A stretch of 64,000 nucleotides of DNA, taken from assembly GCF_031626495.1 (NCBI RefSeq), contig NZ_JAMQOJ010000010.1:62001-126000 (forward strand). Reading direction: 5' to 3'. Position numbers and translations under genes: made by a program. The notes beneath the pieces are model-generated. The model ran no database searches. It saw only the letters and a list, made by a program, of their open reading frames with translations, and was not told the origin of the DNA. Shown here piece by piece: positions 33,782 through 43,092 of the stretch. Source of the stretch: Natrinema sp031626495 (GTDB taxonomy: Archaea > Halobacteriota > Halobacteria > Halobacteriales > Natrialbaceae). The stretch's first letter is position 1. Every line of letters starts with the position of its first letter.

Positions 33782-34345
33782 TTGTACGCAATAGACCATC
33801 TCGACAAAATTTCCGTCGAAGATCTCCAAGATGCCCTTGACAAGGTTGAGGGAAACGAGCCGACACAACGGTTGTTAGCGGCGATTGCATACAAGAACGG
33901 GGTGACGCAGACCGAACTTGCGGAGTGGCACGACACCGGTCGAAGAACGGTCTACAGCTGGCTCATTCGACTCGATACGGACGAACCGCTTGAGCAAACT
34001 GTCTCTGATGCCCATCGATCCGGAAGAAAAAGAAAACTCTCAGAACCACAGCAAGAAGAGTTCAAACAAACCGTTCACCAACCTCCTGAGGAAGTCGGGA
34101 TCGACGCGCCGGCGTGGACACCGGCGCTCGTCTAGGAATTTTTATCAGGAGACCTATGGCGTCGAGTACTCCTATCCGAGTTGTCGGCGGTTGTTGAAAG
34201 AAGCAGGATTGAGCTATCAAAAATCACGCCGTTCAGCCGCCGAAGCCGGTGAATCAGATCAAGAAGAATTCCACGACGAACTCAAAAAAGCGATCGGAGA
34301 TGGACGCCACAGTAGTCTGTATCGATCAGACCAAGAATTTCACTA
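33782..34345 (+). pseudogene. IS630-type transposase remnant
   Basis: The first frame (33782-34135) is the HTH half (LAAIAYKNGVTQTELAEWH, GRRTVYSWLIRLD) and stops at TAG after PAWTPALV. The second frame resumes YQETYGVEYSYPSCRRLLKE and SYQKSRRSAAEAGES. A third short register reads MDATVVCIDQT, the first catalytic Asp of the DDE domain, and then the homology ends abruptly near 34345. So there is one in-frame TAG, two frameshifts and loss of the 3' half. The junction runs into the tail of the gene on the opposite strand. Confidence 0.75.
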
Positions 34346-34767
34346 CGAGTGGTCGCAACCTGTGTAGCTTCAGCAATGAGACGATTACGAAGCATTGGTG
34401 AAAATGTTGTCCCAGACGGATTCGTGAGTGCGTCTGCAAAATCGGATGGGAACACGTTCGCAAGGCTTTCTTCGACCGTGTCTTCAGCATACGTAGTTTG
34501 CCAGTGATCAACGTCAAGCACAGTCTCGTGGTACACCGTATAGACTGTATTGAATGCCGACGGCTGGTCGGCATTCATTGGTCGGCTCGTAGATAAGCTA
34601 CCGAGTGTGCCACTAGTAGAGATTTGCCGTTGAGACCAATGAGGCTCAATATCAGAGAGCCGCTCGGCAAATTCCTGAAACGCAGCGACCTCCGCGCGTA
34701 GTCTCTGTTGTTCACAAGCGACGGCTGCTTGTCCGGCGGGAAGTGGAGTGTCCTCAATGATGGTCAT
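34282..34767 (-). CDS. DUF7260-like protein with an IS-derived tail
   Basis: A 161-residue protein. Residues 1-140 (LRAEVAAFQEFAERLSDIEP; YHETVLDVDHWQTTYAED; SPMLRNRLIAEATQVATTRS) match a haloarchaeal family I recall as DUF7260, predicted helical, function unknown. The last 20 or so residues (DTDYCGVHLRSLF) are encoded by the antisense of the IS630 remnant, so the natural C-terminus has been replaced. It may be non-functional. Confidence 0.55.
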   Translation of the reverse strand: MTIIEDTPLPAGQAAVACEQQRLRAEVAAFQEFAERLSDIEPHWSQRQISTSGTLGSLSTSRPMNADQPSAFNTVYTVYHETVLDVDHWQTTYAEDTVEESLANVFPSDFADALTNPSGTTFSPMLRNRLIAEATQVATTRSEILGLIDTDYCGVHLRSLF

Positions 34768-34938
34768 CTGGTTTCATCTAGTTCTCACGTGCTAACAGTG
34801 ACGCTATGGGGCAGATCCACTTGCGAATGTCGCGGAAGAGAGCATAGCGGAATACTTCTGTTTCCGTACAGCAGCCTGCCGTCGATTGTCGACGGCCTCC
34901 TTCACAGGACAGATAGTGTGAATAGAGTTCACACTGTA

Positions 34939-35172
34939 TCAGGCCATCAAGGTCGGAGCTGTAAGGCTGAGTAGGATGAGAAGTGGGATACCGAGATATA
35001 CTGACACGATAATCGGCTGTGGCGCTTACGTTACTGTGAGCCCGCTGAGGTGGACCTGCACCGGAAGGTGGAAGATCTCTGCAAGCGTCGCGGCCTTCAC
35101 GACAACCGGCCGCTCTCGGGGACCGATCCACGTGACTCCACCTGTTGCAAAAATCAGTACGCCAGCGATCAT
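34939..35172 (-). pseudogene. Small membrane protein interrupted by TAA
   Basis: One register from ATG 35172 reads MIAGVLIFATGGVTWIGPRE, then PVVVKAATLAEIFHLPVQ and HLSGLTVT, TAA at 35026-35028, then APQPIIVSVYLGIPLLILLS and LTAPTLMA with TGA at 34939. Two hydrophobic helices flank the stop, suggesting a two-segment membrane protein. No family known to me. Confidence 0.5.
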
Positions 35173-35184
35173 CGTTATCCATTG

Positions 35185-36144
35185 TCAATCCTGCTCAGCG
35201 AATACGTCAAGTATTTCTGTATAATGATTTCGAATTGTGACACAACTCACATGGGCGGCATCGCTCACTTCATCTTGTGTAATCTGCTCATTCGATAGTC
35301 GAGCAGCTGCATAAAGCGCTGCAGCGGCGATACTTGCTGGACTCTGTCCGCTGTGTATGGCTTCTGCTTTCGCCGTCTCAACTAATTCCCGTGTAAGTTG
35401 TTCAGCTTCCCCACTCACATCAAGTGCCGAAGCAAACTGCGAAACATACTGGAGTGGATCGGCTGGTTCAAGTTGTAAGCCGAGCTCTTGGGACAGATAA
35501 CGATATGCCCGCTGTATACGTACCTTTTTGACGCGGCTCACTGTCTCGAACTCAACCAGTGTACGTGGCGTTCCATGTTGGCGAGCAGCGGCATACAAGC
35601 TAGCTGTTGACATTCCTTCAATCGATCGGCCTGGTAATAATTCGTGTTCAACGGCTCGCCGATAGATAACACCAGCAGTTTCTCGACAGGATTTTGGAAT
35701 CCCAAGTGCTGATGCCATTCGATCAATCTCACCAAAGGCATGCTTGAGATTACGCTCCTGTGCATTCTTCGTAGCGAACCGCTTATCCCAGGTTCGAAGA
35801 CGTTGAATCTGTTTTCGTTTTTCCGAAGAGAGGTGATTTCCGTGCGTATCTTTGTCGCGCCAACCAATCATCGTACTGAGACCATTATCGTGTCTAAGTT
35901 CGGTTGTCGGTGCCCCAACTCGACTACGCTCTACACGCTCTCTATCGCCAAACGCTCGCCACTCAGGGCCACGATCAATCATATTCTCATCAACGACAAG
36001 CCCGCATTCACTACACGTTGTCTCACCATGTTCAACATCGCTGGTAATCTGTCCATCACATTCTGGACATACTATACTTGACTCAGTTGATTCTGTTTGG
36101 TCTGATGTCTCATGAGATCTAACCGTGGTGTGTATATTATACAT
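35185..36144 (-). CDS. tfb: Transcription initiation factor TFB
   Basis: A 319-residue TFB. The N-terminal zinc ribbon has Cys 26, 29, 44 and 47 (CPEC..CSEC), followed by the B-finger region (EWRAFGDRERVERSRVGAP) and two cyclin-like repeats (about 115-205 and 215-310), each with conserved AAALYAAARL-type helices. TFB recruits RNA polymerase to TBP-bound promoters. Haloarchaea have several TFBs with distinct promoter sets; one in accessory DNA may serve niche-specific genes. A TBP gene lies 6 kb away. Confidence 0.93.
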   Translation of the reverse strand: MYNIHTTVRSHETSDQTESTESSIVCPECDGQITSDVEHGETTCSECGLVVDENMIDRGPEWRAFGDRERVERSRVGAPTTELRHDNGLSTMIGWRDKDTHGNHLSSEKRKQIQRLRTWDKRFATKNAQERNLKHAFGEIDRMASALGIPKSCRETAGVIYRRAVEHELLPGRSIEGMSTASLYAAARQHGTPRTLVEFETVSRVKKVRIQRAYRYLSQELGLQLEPADPLQYVSQFASALDVSGEAEQLTRELVETAKAEAIHSGQSPASIAAAALYAAARLSNEQITQDEVSDAAHVSCVTIRNHYTEILDVFAEQD

Positions 36145-36585
36145 TATTTGAGATGATTATAGTTATCTGGTTGTATCCTGGCAGTGGCTGTCTAGCAAGT
36201 AGCATTAGACCAAATATGAGTATAGGGGGGATTCCCACTGTTTAGGAATAATCCAATTTACCAAGGATTATCAGTTCCAAATAGCTAATTTGAGAAACTC
36301 AATTGACGTGTAATTTGAGCCCCACACCGGAACATGTTTATTCGTCTGTTCTTGCATTCTTCTACGCAGGAATGTCAAACAGAATAGATTGTATTATATA
36401 TATATATAAACTATCATAACGACTTTCGACCATTCTAAAGAGGCAGGAAGGCTAGATAAAGAGAATGCTTTTATATTCACTATTTATATATAGATAGTAT
36501 CCTATTGTTATATAACAAATTTTTCCTGAAGGCTTTACACCGAAGTACATAGATAGCCTTCTAACCAAATACGGATCACATCTGT
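36145..36585. other. AT-rich divergent promoter region
   Basis: 441 bp with no gene. It is far AT-richer than the coding DNA, with a (TA)n tract at about 36390-36412 and further TATA-like words near 36481-36500. It should hold promoters for tfb and the membrane protein at 36586. Confidence 0.5.
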
Positions 36586-36936
36586 ATGCTCGCTTTAAGT
36601 TCACTCAGTAGTGGATGGCTAGATCCACAGCTAGCGCCAGTTCTCATCGCGATAATCATCCTCGCTGTTATCGGGACAATCCTTCTATTCGGTGTAGGCC
36701 TTATATCATATCTGAGGCGACGAACGGCCCGCTATCTCTTGATTACAGTTGCGCTTGGAATGCTCGTTGCCCGCTCTATAGTTGGGCTCGGTACTGTTTT
36801 TGGACTGGTACCGATGACCGTCCACCATCTTGTTGAACACAGCTTCGACTTTCTGATCGCTATTATTGTACTCTACGCCGTATACCGAAGCGGGCCAACA
36901 ACTAACCTTCACCCTTTCAAAATTAACAGGGAATAA
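36586..36936 (+). CDS. Small membrane protein (DUF7471-like)
   Basis: A 116-residue protein with three hydrophobic segments (LAPVLIAIIILAVIGTILLF; YLLITVALGMLVARSIVGLG; FLIAIIVLYAVYRSG) and two conserved-looking His in TVHHLVEHSFD between segments 2 and 3. I recall similar haloarchaeal proteins as DUF7471, often near copper or redox genes; function unknown. The His pair could bind metal. Confidence 0.65.
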   Translation: MLALSSLSSGWLDPQLAPVLIAIIILAVIGTILLFGVGLISYLRRRTARYLLITVALGMLVARSIVGLGTVFGLVPMTVHHLVEHSFDFLIAIIVLYAVYRSGPTTNLHPFKINRE

Positions 36937-37132
36937 GTATGTGAAACTCGACATCTCCTGAGCAAAAAGTTTCACTTTTGAACATTTCTGTGACTGTTGA
37001 GCCTAAATTGATGATATAGCAGTTGAAGATCACGCTACTCGTGGGACTAACGTGAATGCGATCTTTGATCTCCATCTCAACACGACACGAAAAACGATAC
37101 ACAGATTGCGCCGCCACTTATTAAACGAAATT

Positions 37133-37822
37133 TTAGAACGGGGGCAATGAGACCAGGTCGAAGACGACAATGGCGAGATATAGCTGGCCAAGGCCAGCGA
37201 TAATCATCACTGCACCCGCAATCCGCTTGAGCAGCCCAGAGTAGGCAGCGAATCGACCGGCGCTGGCGACGAGGCCCATCCCTGTCACGACGGTCAACGA
37301 GACCATCAGGACGACGACGCTGCTAACGTAGATCCCGAGGAGGATCACCGCATCAGTCGTTGACAGCGAGAGCGCGCGGGTGACGATGCTGATGAACAGC
37401 GGCGCGACACAGCCGGCCGAGGCAAGCGCATAGCCGCCACCAAAGATGGCAAAACCGAGTACACTTGAGCGCCGCTTCGGGAGTGGGACTGAAAGCGACG
37501 GGGCACGATCGATGAGAATCAATATGCCGAACCCGATCAGGAGGAGCCCGGCTATGCCTTCGAACCACTTGACTGACGACAGCGTTGACTGACCCACCCA
37601 GAAGGTCGCTCCAAGCAGGGCCGTAAAGGTAACGAGGACGCCAAGCCCAGCGAGCAAGCCACGGCTTAGCGCACCACTGAGAGATGCCCGCTCGCCGTCG
37701 GTCTGGCTCACGTAATAGCCGACATAACCAGGCAGTAGCGGATACGCACACGGGGAGAAAAACGTCGCGATACCAGTCGACAGCGCGAACACGACTGAGG
37801 TAGTAAGCGTCGCGTCGACCAT
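37133..37822 (-). CDS. ccdA: CcdA-like thiol-reductant transporter
   Basis: A 229-residue membrane protein of six segments. Conserved Cys 25 (FFSPCAYPLLPGYV) and Cys 138 (ASAGCVAPLF) form the redox pair that carries electrons across the membrane, as in CcdA/DsbD. It would keep the TlpA-like thioredoxin and SCO1 reduced outside. Third gene of the SCO1-TlpA-CcdA operon (2 bp after the TlpA stop). Confidence 0.85.
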   Translation of the reverse strand: MVDATLTTSVVFALSTGIATFFSPCAYPLLPGYVGYYVSQTDGERASLSGALSRGLLAGLGVLVTFTALLGATFWVGQSTLSSVKWFEGIAGLLLIGFGILILIDRAPSLSVPLPKRRSSVLGFAIFGGGYALASAGCVAPLFISIVTRALSLSTTDAVILLGIYVSSVVVLMVSLTVVTGMGLVASAGRFAAYSGLLKRIAGAVMIIAGLGQLYLAIVVFDLVSLPPF

Positions 37823-37824
37823 CG

Positions 37825-38391
37825 TTATTCTCCCTCGGCCCCGTCGCTCTTGAGTGCTCGTTCAATGCCGTCAACGAACTCGCTTGGGGATTTTCTCCCA
37901 CTTGCCGACCACTGTACGCGCCCGGAGGCGTCAATTGCGACGGCATAGGGGATGCCGGTGATGGAGTACTGGGCGCTCAGTTCTGCGGTCGGATCGATCC
38001 CGAGCGTCCAGTTTCCGTTGTGGTTTTTCCACCAGTCGACGACCTCCGCTTTCGTCACCGAGCGCCCGACCGCCTCGTTTGTGACTGATATGAACAGCAC
38101 GTCGTCACCAAGCCGATCATGGGCCTCAATGAGCGCGGGCATTTGCTCCGAACAAGGGTCACACCATGTCGCGAAGAAGTCGACGAACGTCGGTTGGTTG
38201 GTTGCCGGTACACGAACCTTGCCGGCCTCGCTACCAGGTGCCTCGATTGTCTCGACTGTGAGGGGATCGACCGGCTCGCGTTCATCGTCGGATTCGTCGT
38301 TGACCGATGGCAGGCCGTAGATTGCCACCGCTCCCGCACCGCTGATGACGCCCAGACTGCCGATCCCAGCGAGGACGTCACGCCGGCGCAT
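37825..38391 (-). CDS. TlpA/ResA-like thioredoxin
   Basis: A 188-residue protein with a Tat-like hydrophobic N-terminus (MRRRDVLAGIGSLGVISGAG) and a thioredoxin fold carrying C77-D-P-C80 in FFATWCDPC. cis-Pro region in SITGIPYAVAID. It would reduce disulfides outside the membrane, probably on SCO1 or the cytochrome oxidase CuA site. Directly follows SCO1, adjacent codons. Confidence 0.87.
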   Translation of the reverse strand: MRRRDVLAGIGSLGVISGAGAVAIYGLPSVNDESDDEREPVDPLTVETIEAPGSEAGKVRVPATNQPTFVDFFATWCDPCSEQMPALIEAHDRLGDDVLFISVTNEAVGRSVTKAEVVDWWKNHNGNWTLGIDPTAELSAQYSITGIPYAVAIDASGRVQWSASGRKSPSEFVDGIERALKSDGAEGE

Positions 38392-39120
38392 CTACTCTGA
38401 CACCACTGTTTCGACATCACCAACGACCGTCGACGGGTCGATGGAGCTGCCCTTCGGATACGCTCGTTCGACGATTCCACGCTCATTGGCTAGCAAGATC
38501 AGGGCGAAGTGAGGAAATACGTACTCAAGGTCGTCGTACTCTTCGGCATCAGTCTTCTTGAGGGGAAGGCCAATATCCTCGGTCATAATCTTCTTTGCAC
38601 TGTCGTAGGTCTCCGGTCTGAGGAAGTGCCAGTTTTCGGCCTCGGCATCGACACCCTGCTCATTGGCAAACGTCCGCAGTTTTGATTCGGTGTCACGCTC
38701 AGGGTCGAATGTCATCTCAAGGAGTGCGACATCGTCGCTGAAGCCCTCTTCGGCAGCGACTTCCTGAGTACGGCGCAATCGTAGTGTCAGCGCCGGACAC
38801 ACCCCGTCAGGGCAGTTTGTATAGACGAACGTCATCAACACGGCCCGTTCGCCCTCGAACTGCTCGGTTGAGATCGTTTCGCCAGCCAAGGGATCAGGAA
38901 GACTGAGCGCAGGCAGTTCGTCGCCGTAACTCGGATGTGATGCCTCGCTCAGGTCCCTCTCTGGCGGCTTAAGGACGGTATCGGAGTTGCCTCTGCCTCC
39001 GCTTCCGTTTTCGCTTCCGTTTCCGTTCCCGTTATCGCTGCCAAACGTTCCTCCAAGGCAACCAGCAATACTAGTGAGTCCCGTGATTCCGGCTGTGCCG
39101 AGATATGTCCGTCGATCCAT
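38392..39120 (-). CDS. SCO1/SenC-like copper chaperone lipoprotein
   Basis: A 242-residue lipoprotein (lipobox ITGLTSIAGC, Cys 21), followed by a Gly/Asn-rich linker and a thioredoxin-like SCO domain. It carries the copper site C-x4-C (TNCPDGVCP) and a downstream His in VFPHFALIL. SCO proteins insert copper into the CuA site of cytochrome c oxidase; a cox I/III gene lies at the right end of the window. A ribosome-binding-like AGGTGAG lies 2 bp before the ATG. First gene of its operon. Confidence 0.88.
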   Translation of the reverse strand: MDRRTYLGTAGITGLTSIAGCLGGTFGSDNGNGNGSENGSGGRGNSDTVLKPPERDLSEASHPSYGDELPALSLPDPLAGETISTEQFEGERAVLMTFVYTNCPDGVCPALTLRLRRTQEVAAEEGFSDDVALLEMTFDPERDTESKLRTFANEQGVDAEAENWHFLRPETYDSAKKIMTEDIGLPLKKTDAEEYDDLEYVFPHFALILLANERGIVERAYPKGSSIDPSTVVGDVETVVSE

Positions 39121-39364
39121 ATCTCACCTGTAGAACCAACGGATCAAATGGTCGTTGGTTCACTTCACGAAAGCGCAGTGTCACAGAAGTGTTTATCTGC
39201 AGTATTTTCAGGATCGAATCATCTAATCAGTAGACGTGCTCACATAATACGGATAAATAAATATACTTGTCATTTTGTGGCTCTCGCGAGATAGTGGCGA
39301 CGGACTCTATATCCGACTATTCTTGGTCGTCATTTCTTCGGCGTTGATAGTGATTGTCTCGTCC

Positions 39365-39671
39365 TATCGGTCGAAGTCGTTTCGCCACGTGTTGTAGCCG
39401 GTAACCTTTGTCGCCTCGGGATACTGGAGTTTGAGGAAGAGTGTATTTCGATGCGGGGTAGTTATGGAAGTGGCTTTGGACCTCGAGCACTCTTTAAATT
39501 GGCCACTCGAGACCGCTTTATCGACCTCGTCAACAAGGTCGTCAATCCGTTTTCGATCATGTTATACATCTTGTTGTACCGGGCCTTTGAATCATCGAAG
39601 ATTCCAGGGTAGCGCTGCTCATAGTCATTTTTGAGTACTGCTTCCCGAGTCGAATCCGAGAAGGGCTCCAC
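39365..39671 (-). pseudogene. ArdC-like gene remnant
   Basis: Fragments on the minus strand read FSDSTREAVLKNDYEQRYPG, RIDDLVDEVDKAVSSGQFKE and, after frameshifts, LQYPEATKVTGYNTWRNDFD. These match the N-terminal ArdC domain of the intact gene at 11784. Frameshifts occur near the W-L-E-V-Q motif and again before LKLQYP. No protease half is present. Confidence 0.65.
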
Positions 39672-39958
39672 CCTTTAGGAGTCTCAAAAAATACGCCAGT
39701 AATCAAGACTTGAAAAATTACTAGTTTATGAAATATTATACATCATATTATCATATTTTAGGTTCTATATTTTACTAGTAGGTGTTGAGAGCCCTTCGGA
39801 AACAAGTCCTAAAATGCTCAATCTGAGAATGTTTATAGAGGTGGTAATATTCGGATCTGCAGCGGTATAGGCTATATATGCATCCTTAAGCTTATACGGC
39901 AGATTCCATTTAACACACGTATATTCACAATCCTTAGTCTATAAAATGGGTATCACCG

Positions 39959-41296
39959 ATGACGAACCAACAGAATACTCGTCGCCAGTTTCTTGCAGCA
40001 TCTAGCGTAACTGCATTTGCCGCGATGGCTGGCTGCATGGACCGGGTGAACTCTGCGATTTCGAATGTCGACGGCAACGGAGGCGACAGTTCGCCGAACG
40101 GAAATGAATCTAATTCCGGTAACGACATAGACGAGATCGAATCGCCAGAACTCACGGTCGAGACGGAGTACAACAGCCGCGAAAAGTTCAAACAACCCGG
40201 CAAGCAACTTGATGACTTCGAGAACCTCGAGCCATGGGAGGTCATTCGGGGATCCGGTGAAGCCGATCAAAACATTACCTTTGACGGCTCTCAAAGCATC
40301 CGACTCTCCGCCCAAAATAGCCAGAATATCACCCTCTCACGCCAGATTGAGGAGACTGATATGAGTGACCTCGATGTCTCGATGGCCGTGCGTACCTCAA
40401 CGCCGTCGAATATTGCTATCGATATCCGACTCGTTGATATCTACGGCGGTTACGCTCACCATCAACTTCGATCTGTTACTTACGGAGACTCCGATGTCGA
40501 CTGGTTCCGGACCTGTCCTGGCGTCTTCGAGCAAAGTTCGGTGCCTCTTGAACGGGAAGTTGTTGAGGAAATCCAGATTATCATTTACAATACTGGTGAT
40601 GCAGAGGTATGGGTTGACGATCTACGTACTCACAAGAAACCCGACAATGGATACGTCATTCTCAGCTGGGACGACGGCACTCCTGACTTCTATGAGCGAG
40701 CAAGTCCGCTGCATGATGAGTACGATGTAAATGCCGTTCAAGCGGCCGTCCGACAATGGACGCGTAATCAGCGTGAGGGGGTCATGACAACCGCACAACT
40801 CAAGGAGCGGCAAGAGGCCGGCGATCAGATCGTCGCTCACGGGACTCATACGCGGCTCGCGGAGATGGAGGAGAATGATCTTGAGAACGCGCTACGGCGA
40901 GATAAGAACTGGGCTGTTCAAAATGAACTCGAGGGTGGTCATTTCCTTGTCTATCCCCACAACAGCTTCGACAAGACTGTCCATGATATCGCGTCTAACT
41001 ACTATTATGCGGGCGGGTTCAACCAGTCTGGTAACGTCAACCTCACTGGTGTCCACGGATTTGATCCGCTAGCGTTGCCGCGAACAATCGGCAGTAATCT
41101 CGATATCGCAACACGATGTATCGACCTTGCTGCCGAACACCGACAGTGTACGATCTTGAACTTCCATGAGTTCGGAATTACTAATACAATTGACGAAAGT
41201 GAGTATGAGAAACTACTTCAGCACATTAATGATACCGACGATGTTAAAGTCATCAATTATGATGACCTCTGGAAAATGCGCCGTGCAGGCCACTGA
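39959..41296 (+). CDS. Polysaccharide deacetylase-like lipoprotein
   Basis: A 445-residue Tat lipoprotein (RRQFLAASSVTAFAAMAGC, Cys about 27). Residues about 75-220 form a beta-sandwich (carbohydrate-binding-like). From residue 230 a NodB-type domain begins: LSWDDGTPD (metal and catalytic Asp) and IVAHGTHT (metal His pair), then NFHEFGI near the end. It would remove acetyl groups from extracellular polysaccharide or glycans. Single gene in an AT-rich setting. Confidence 0.82.
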   Translation: MTNQQNTRRQFLAASSVTAFAAMAGCMDRVNSAISNVDGNGGDSSPNGNESNSGNDIDEIESPELTVETEYNSREKFKQPGKQLDDFENLEPWEVIRGSGEADQNITFDGSQSIRLSAQNSQNITLSRQIEETDMSDLDVSMAVRTSTPSNIAIDIRLVDIYGGYAHHQLRSVTYGDSDVDWFRTCPGVFEQSSVPLEREVVEEIQIIIYNTGDAEVWVDDLRTHKKPDNGYVILSWDDGTPDFYERASPLHDEYDVNAVQAAVRQWTRNQREGVMTTAQLKERQEAGDQIVAHGTHTRLAEMEENDLENALRRDKNWAVQNELEGGHFLVYPHNSFDKTVHDIASNYYYAGGFNQSGNVNLTGVHGFDPLALPRTIGSNLDIATRCIDLAAEHRQCTILNFHEFGITNTIDESEYEKLLQHINDTDDVKVINYDDLWKMRRAGH

Positions 41297-41372
41297 CCCA
41301 TACTCAATACTTCACCTGTACTGACCGCGAGTTTCAGAAGTTCTTCTAGATAAACTATGCTACTATTTATTG

Positions 41373-41933
41373 TTACCCGAGCAAGCCGAGATCCGTGAGT
41401 CGCGCTTCAACAGCCTCCGTTGTCTGTATGATATCCTCGATTCTTTTTGCTCCAGTGATCACGGCTTTTCCACTCCCGAAGAGCAACGCAACAGCCGACG
41501 GTTCCTCGAGTCGATACACCTGACCAGGGAATTGTTCTGGTTCGTACTCGACGCTTTCGAGGCCAAGCCCGATTGCGATTGCGTTGAGGTTAAGCTGATG
41601 TCCGAAGTCAACACTGCCGACGATGTTTTGAATCTCAATCGTAACCGATTCCGTGACTGCGATTCCGAGCTCTCGCAGTGCAGCGAAAACGATGGTCAGC
41701 GACTCGTGAACAGCTTCTTCACTATTGGCCCCGGTAGAGACAATTTTCCCCGACCGGAAAATGAGGGCAGCGGCGTTCGGATCTTGAGTCCGATACACAA
41801 GTCCAGGGAATTGCTCGGGATCGTATTTCACACTATCTAGATCCTCTCCTAACTGTTCGAGATTGAGTTCCTGGTCGATCCCCGTCGACGCAACCACGTT
41901 CTCAATCTCAATCGTCTCCGTGGACCCGGTCAT
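41373..41933 (-). CDS. tbp: TATA-box-binding protein
   Basis: A 186-residue TBP with two direct repeats of about 90 residues (IEIENVVASTGIDQELNLEQ and VTIEIQNIVGSVDFGHQLNL), each with the YEPEQFPGLVYR-type stretch and IFRSGKIVSTGA / LFGSGKAVITGA saddle strands. It binds TATA boxes and recruits TFB. Haloarchaeal plasmids often carry extra tbp copies. Single gene. Confidence 0.93.
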   Translation of the reverse strand: MTGSTETIEIENVVASTGIDQELNLEQLGEDLDSVKYDPEQFPGLVYRTQDPNAAALIFRSGKIVSTGANSEEAVHESLTIVFAALRELGIAVTESVTIEIQNIVGSVDFGHQLNLNAIAIGLGLESVEYEPEQFPGQVYRLEEPSAVALLFGSGKAVITGAKRIEDIIQTTEAVEARLTDLGLLG

Positions 41934-42064
41934 GGTACAACGTATTTTCTACTGGACTGATATCAAACCAATACTTTTAGCTCATAACGAAGCTCAGACC
42001 CTTGCTATAGTACATTCTGGACGTAAAGATCATTCTTCGACGCAGACCCGCTCTGAATCGACGA

Positions 42065-42256
42065 TCACAGAATAGTCTTGATATTTAAAACAACACAAGT
42101 ATCAAACCTATTTTTGACGAGTTTGTCAAGGGCTTTCGGGTTAATAGTCTTGTATAATGGTTCAAGAGCTAAGACCGGTGTGTTGCTGTATGCGGCTATA
42201 GCGTTGATGACTACTTGGCTTGGACAATCGCTTGCATCGATTTGACGTGTATTCAT
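42065..42256 (-). CDS. HalOD1 output-domain protein
   Basis: A 63-residue member of the HalOD1 family (SQVVINAIAAYSNTPVLALE, LYKTINPKALDKLV, VLNIKTIL). The third copy in the window. It lies between TBP and an AbrB-type gene; no known role. Confidence 0.65.
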   Translation of the reverse strand: MNTRQIDASDCPSQVVINAIAAYSNTPVLALEPLYKTINPKALDKLVKNRFDTCVVLNIKTIL

Positions 42257-42417
42257 TGTTTGCATATGTATTCGAGTTTGCCGAGCACCGCTTCAATTCG
42301 GGGTAAACCAGCGACCGTGTTAAGAATTGCGGACAGGTCAATCATACAATTACTTATGTACATTTTACGAAATATGTCTGAAAAGCTGTATCTGTACATC
42401 CTTCTCATTTTAAGTCA

Positions 42418-42600
42418 ATGGCGAAGAAGACGGTGAAGGTGCGTGGTCGAGAAGGGACAGCAACGATGGACATCTCTATTCCAGCGGCTATTACTCGAGA
42501 GTATGATGTGGAACGTGGCGATGTCTTTTCTGTTGAGACAGAGACTGATGTTAAGGATCGTTTGATTCTGCAATACACGAGAGTCTATGATGGCAAGTGA
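42418..42600 (+). CDS. AbrB/SpoVT-type DNA-binding protein
   Basis: A 60-residue swapped-hairpin AbrB domain (VKVRGREGTATMDISIPAAI, YDVERGDVFSVE). Such proteins are antitoxins or small regulators. No toxin partner is encoded beside it; the next DNA is an IS6 remnant, so a partner may have been lost. Confidence 0.7.
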   Translation: MAKKTVKVRGREGTATMDISIPAAITREYDVERGDVFSVETETDVKDRLILQYTRVYDGK

Positions 42601-42639
42601 ACTGTCCCAGCCCACTCGCCCTCTGAGGAAGGGGAATTC

Positions 42640-43092
42640 TCGCCTGTTCTCTGTAAAGAAGTGGTCTTCTTAGGGCTATTGCGGCGTACACCTAAGGCCA
42701 GTCGCCGTTACTCTTGACAGCAGTCTCATCAATGGTGACCCGCGATGGCTTTGCCGTACTCAGAATCCGTTGTTTTTGATGAGCTGCACGAGAGCAGCGC
42801 TCTTGTGAACGTCGGCGGGTCTGAGACGCTGTCAGCCGATGTACCCAGTGCCAGATTGTCTAATGAGTGCATTTCACGCCGATCAAGCGAAGAATTGCTT
42901 GTGTTTCTCGAAGCGAACAACCGATCGCGTGAAGACGGACGACGAACACTCTGACGCAATCGCCGTCCGCTCGCGCTCCCAATAATCATCTTATTCCGCC
43001 GAATAGCACTCGCTGAGCGGATCTACGGGCCACATGGCCAAACGCGCACTACGACCTTCTCGCTTCTCAAACTGGCCTAACTAGACACTGCC
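42640..43092 (-). pseudogene. IS6-family element remnant
   Basis: An inverted-repeat end at 43079-43092 (AACTAGACACTGCC) differs by one base from that of the intact element at 45556. Inside, minus-strand scraps align with its transposase: WERERTA, VVRLHAIGCSLRETQAIL, GVKCTH-TAG-TIWHWVHRL and VTIDETAVKSNGDW. Multiple stops and frameshifts; the other end is degraded. Confidence 0.75.
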
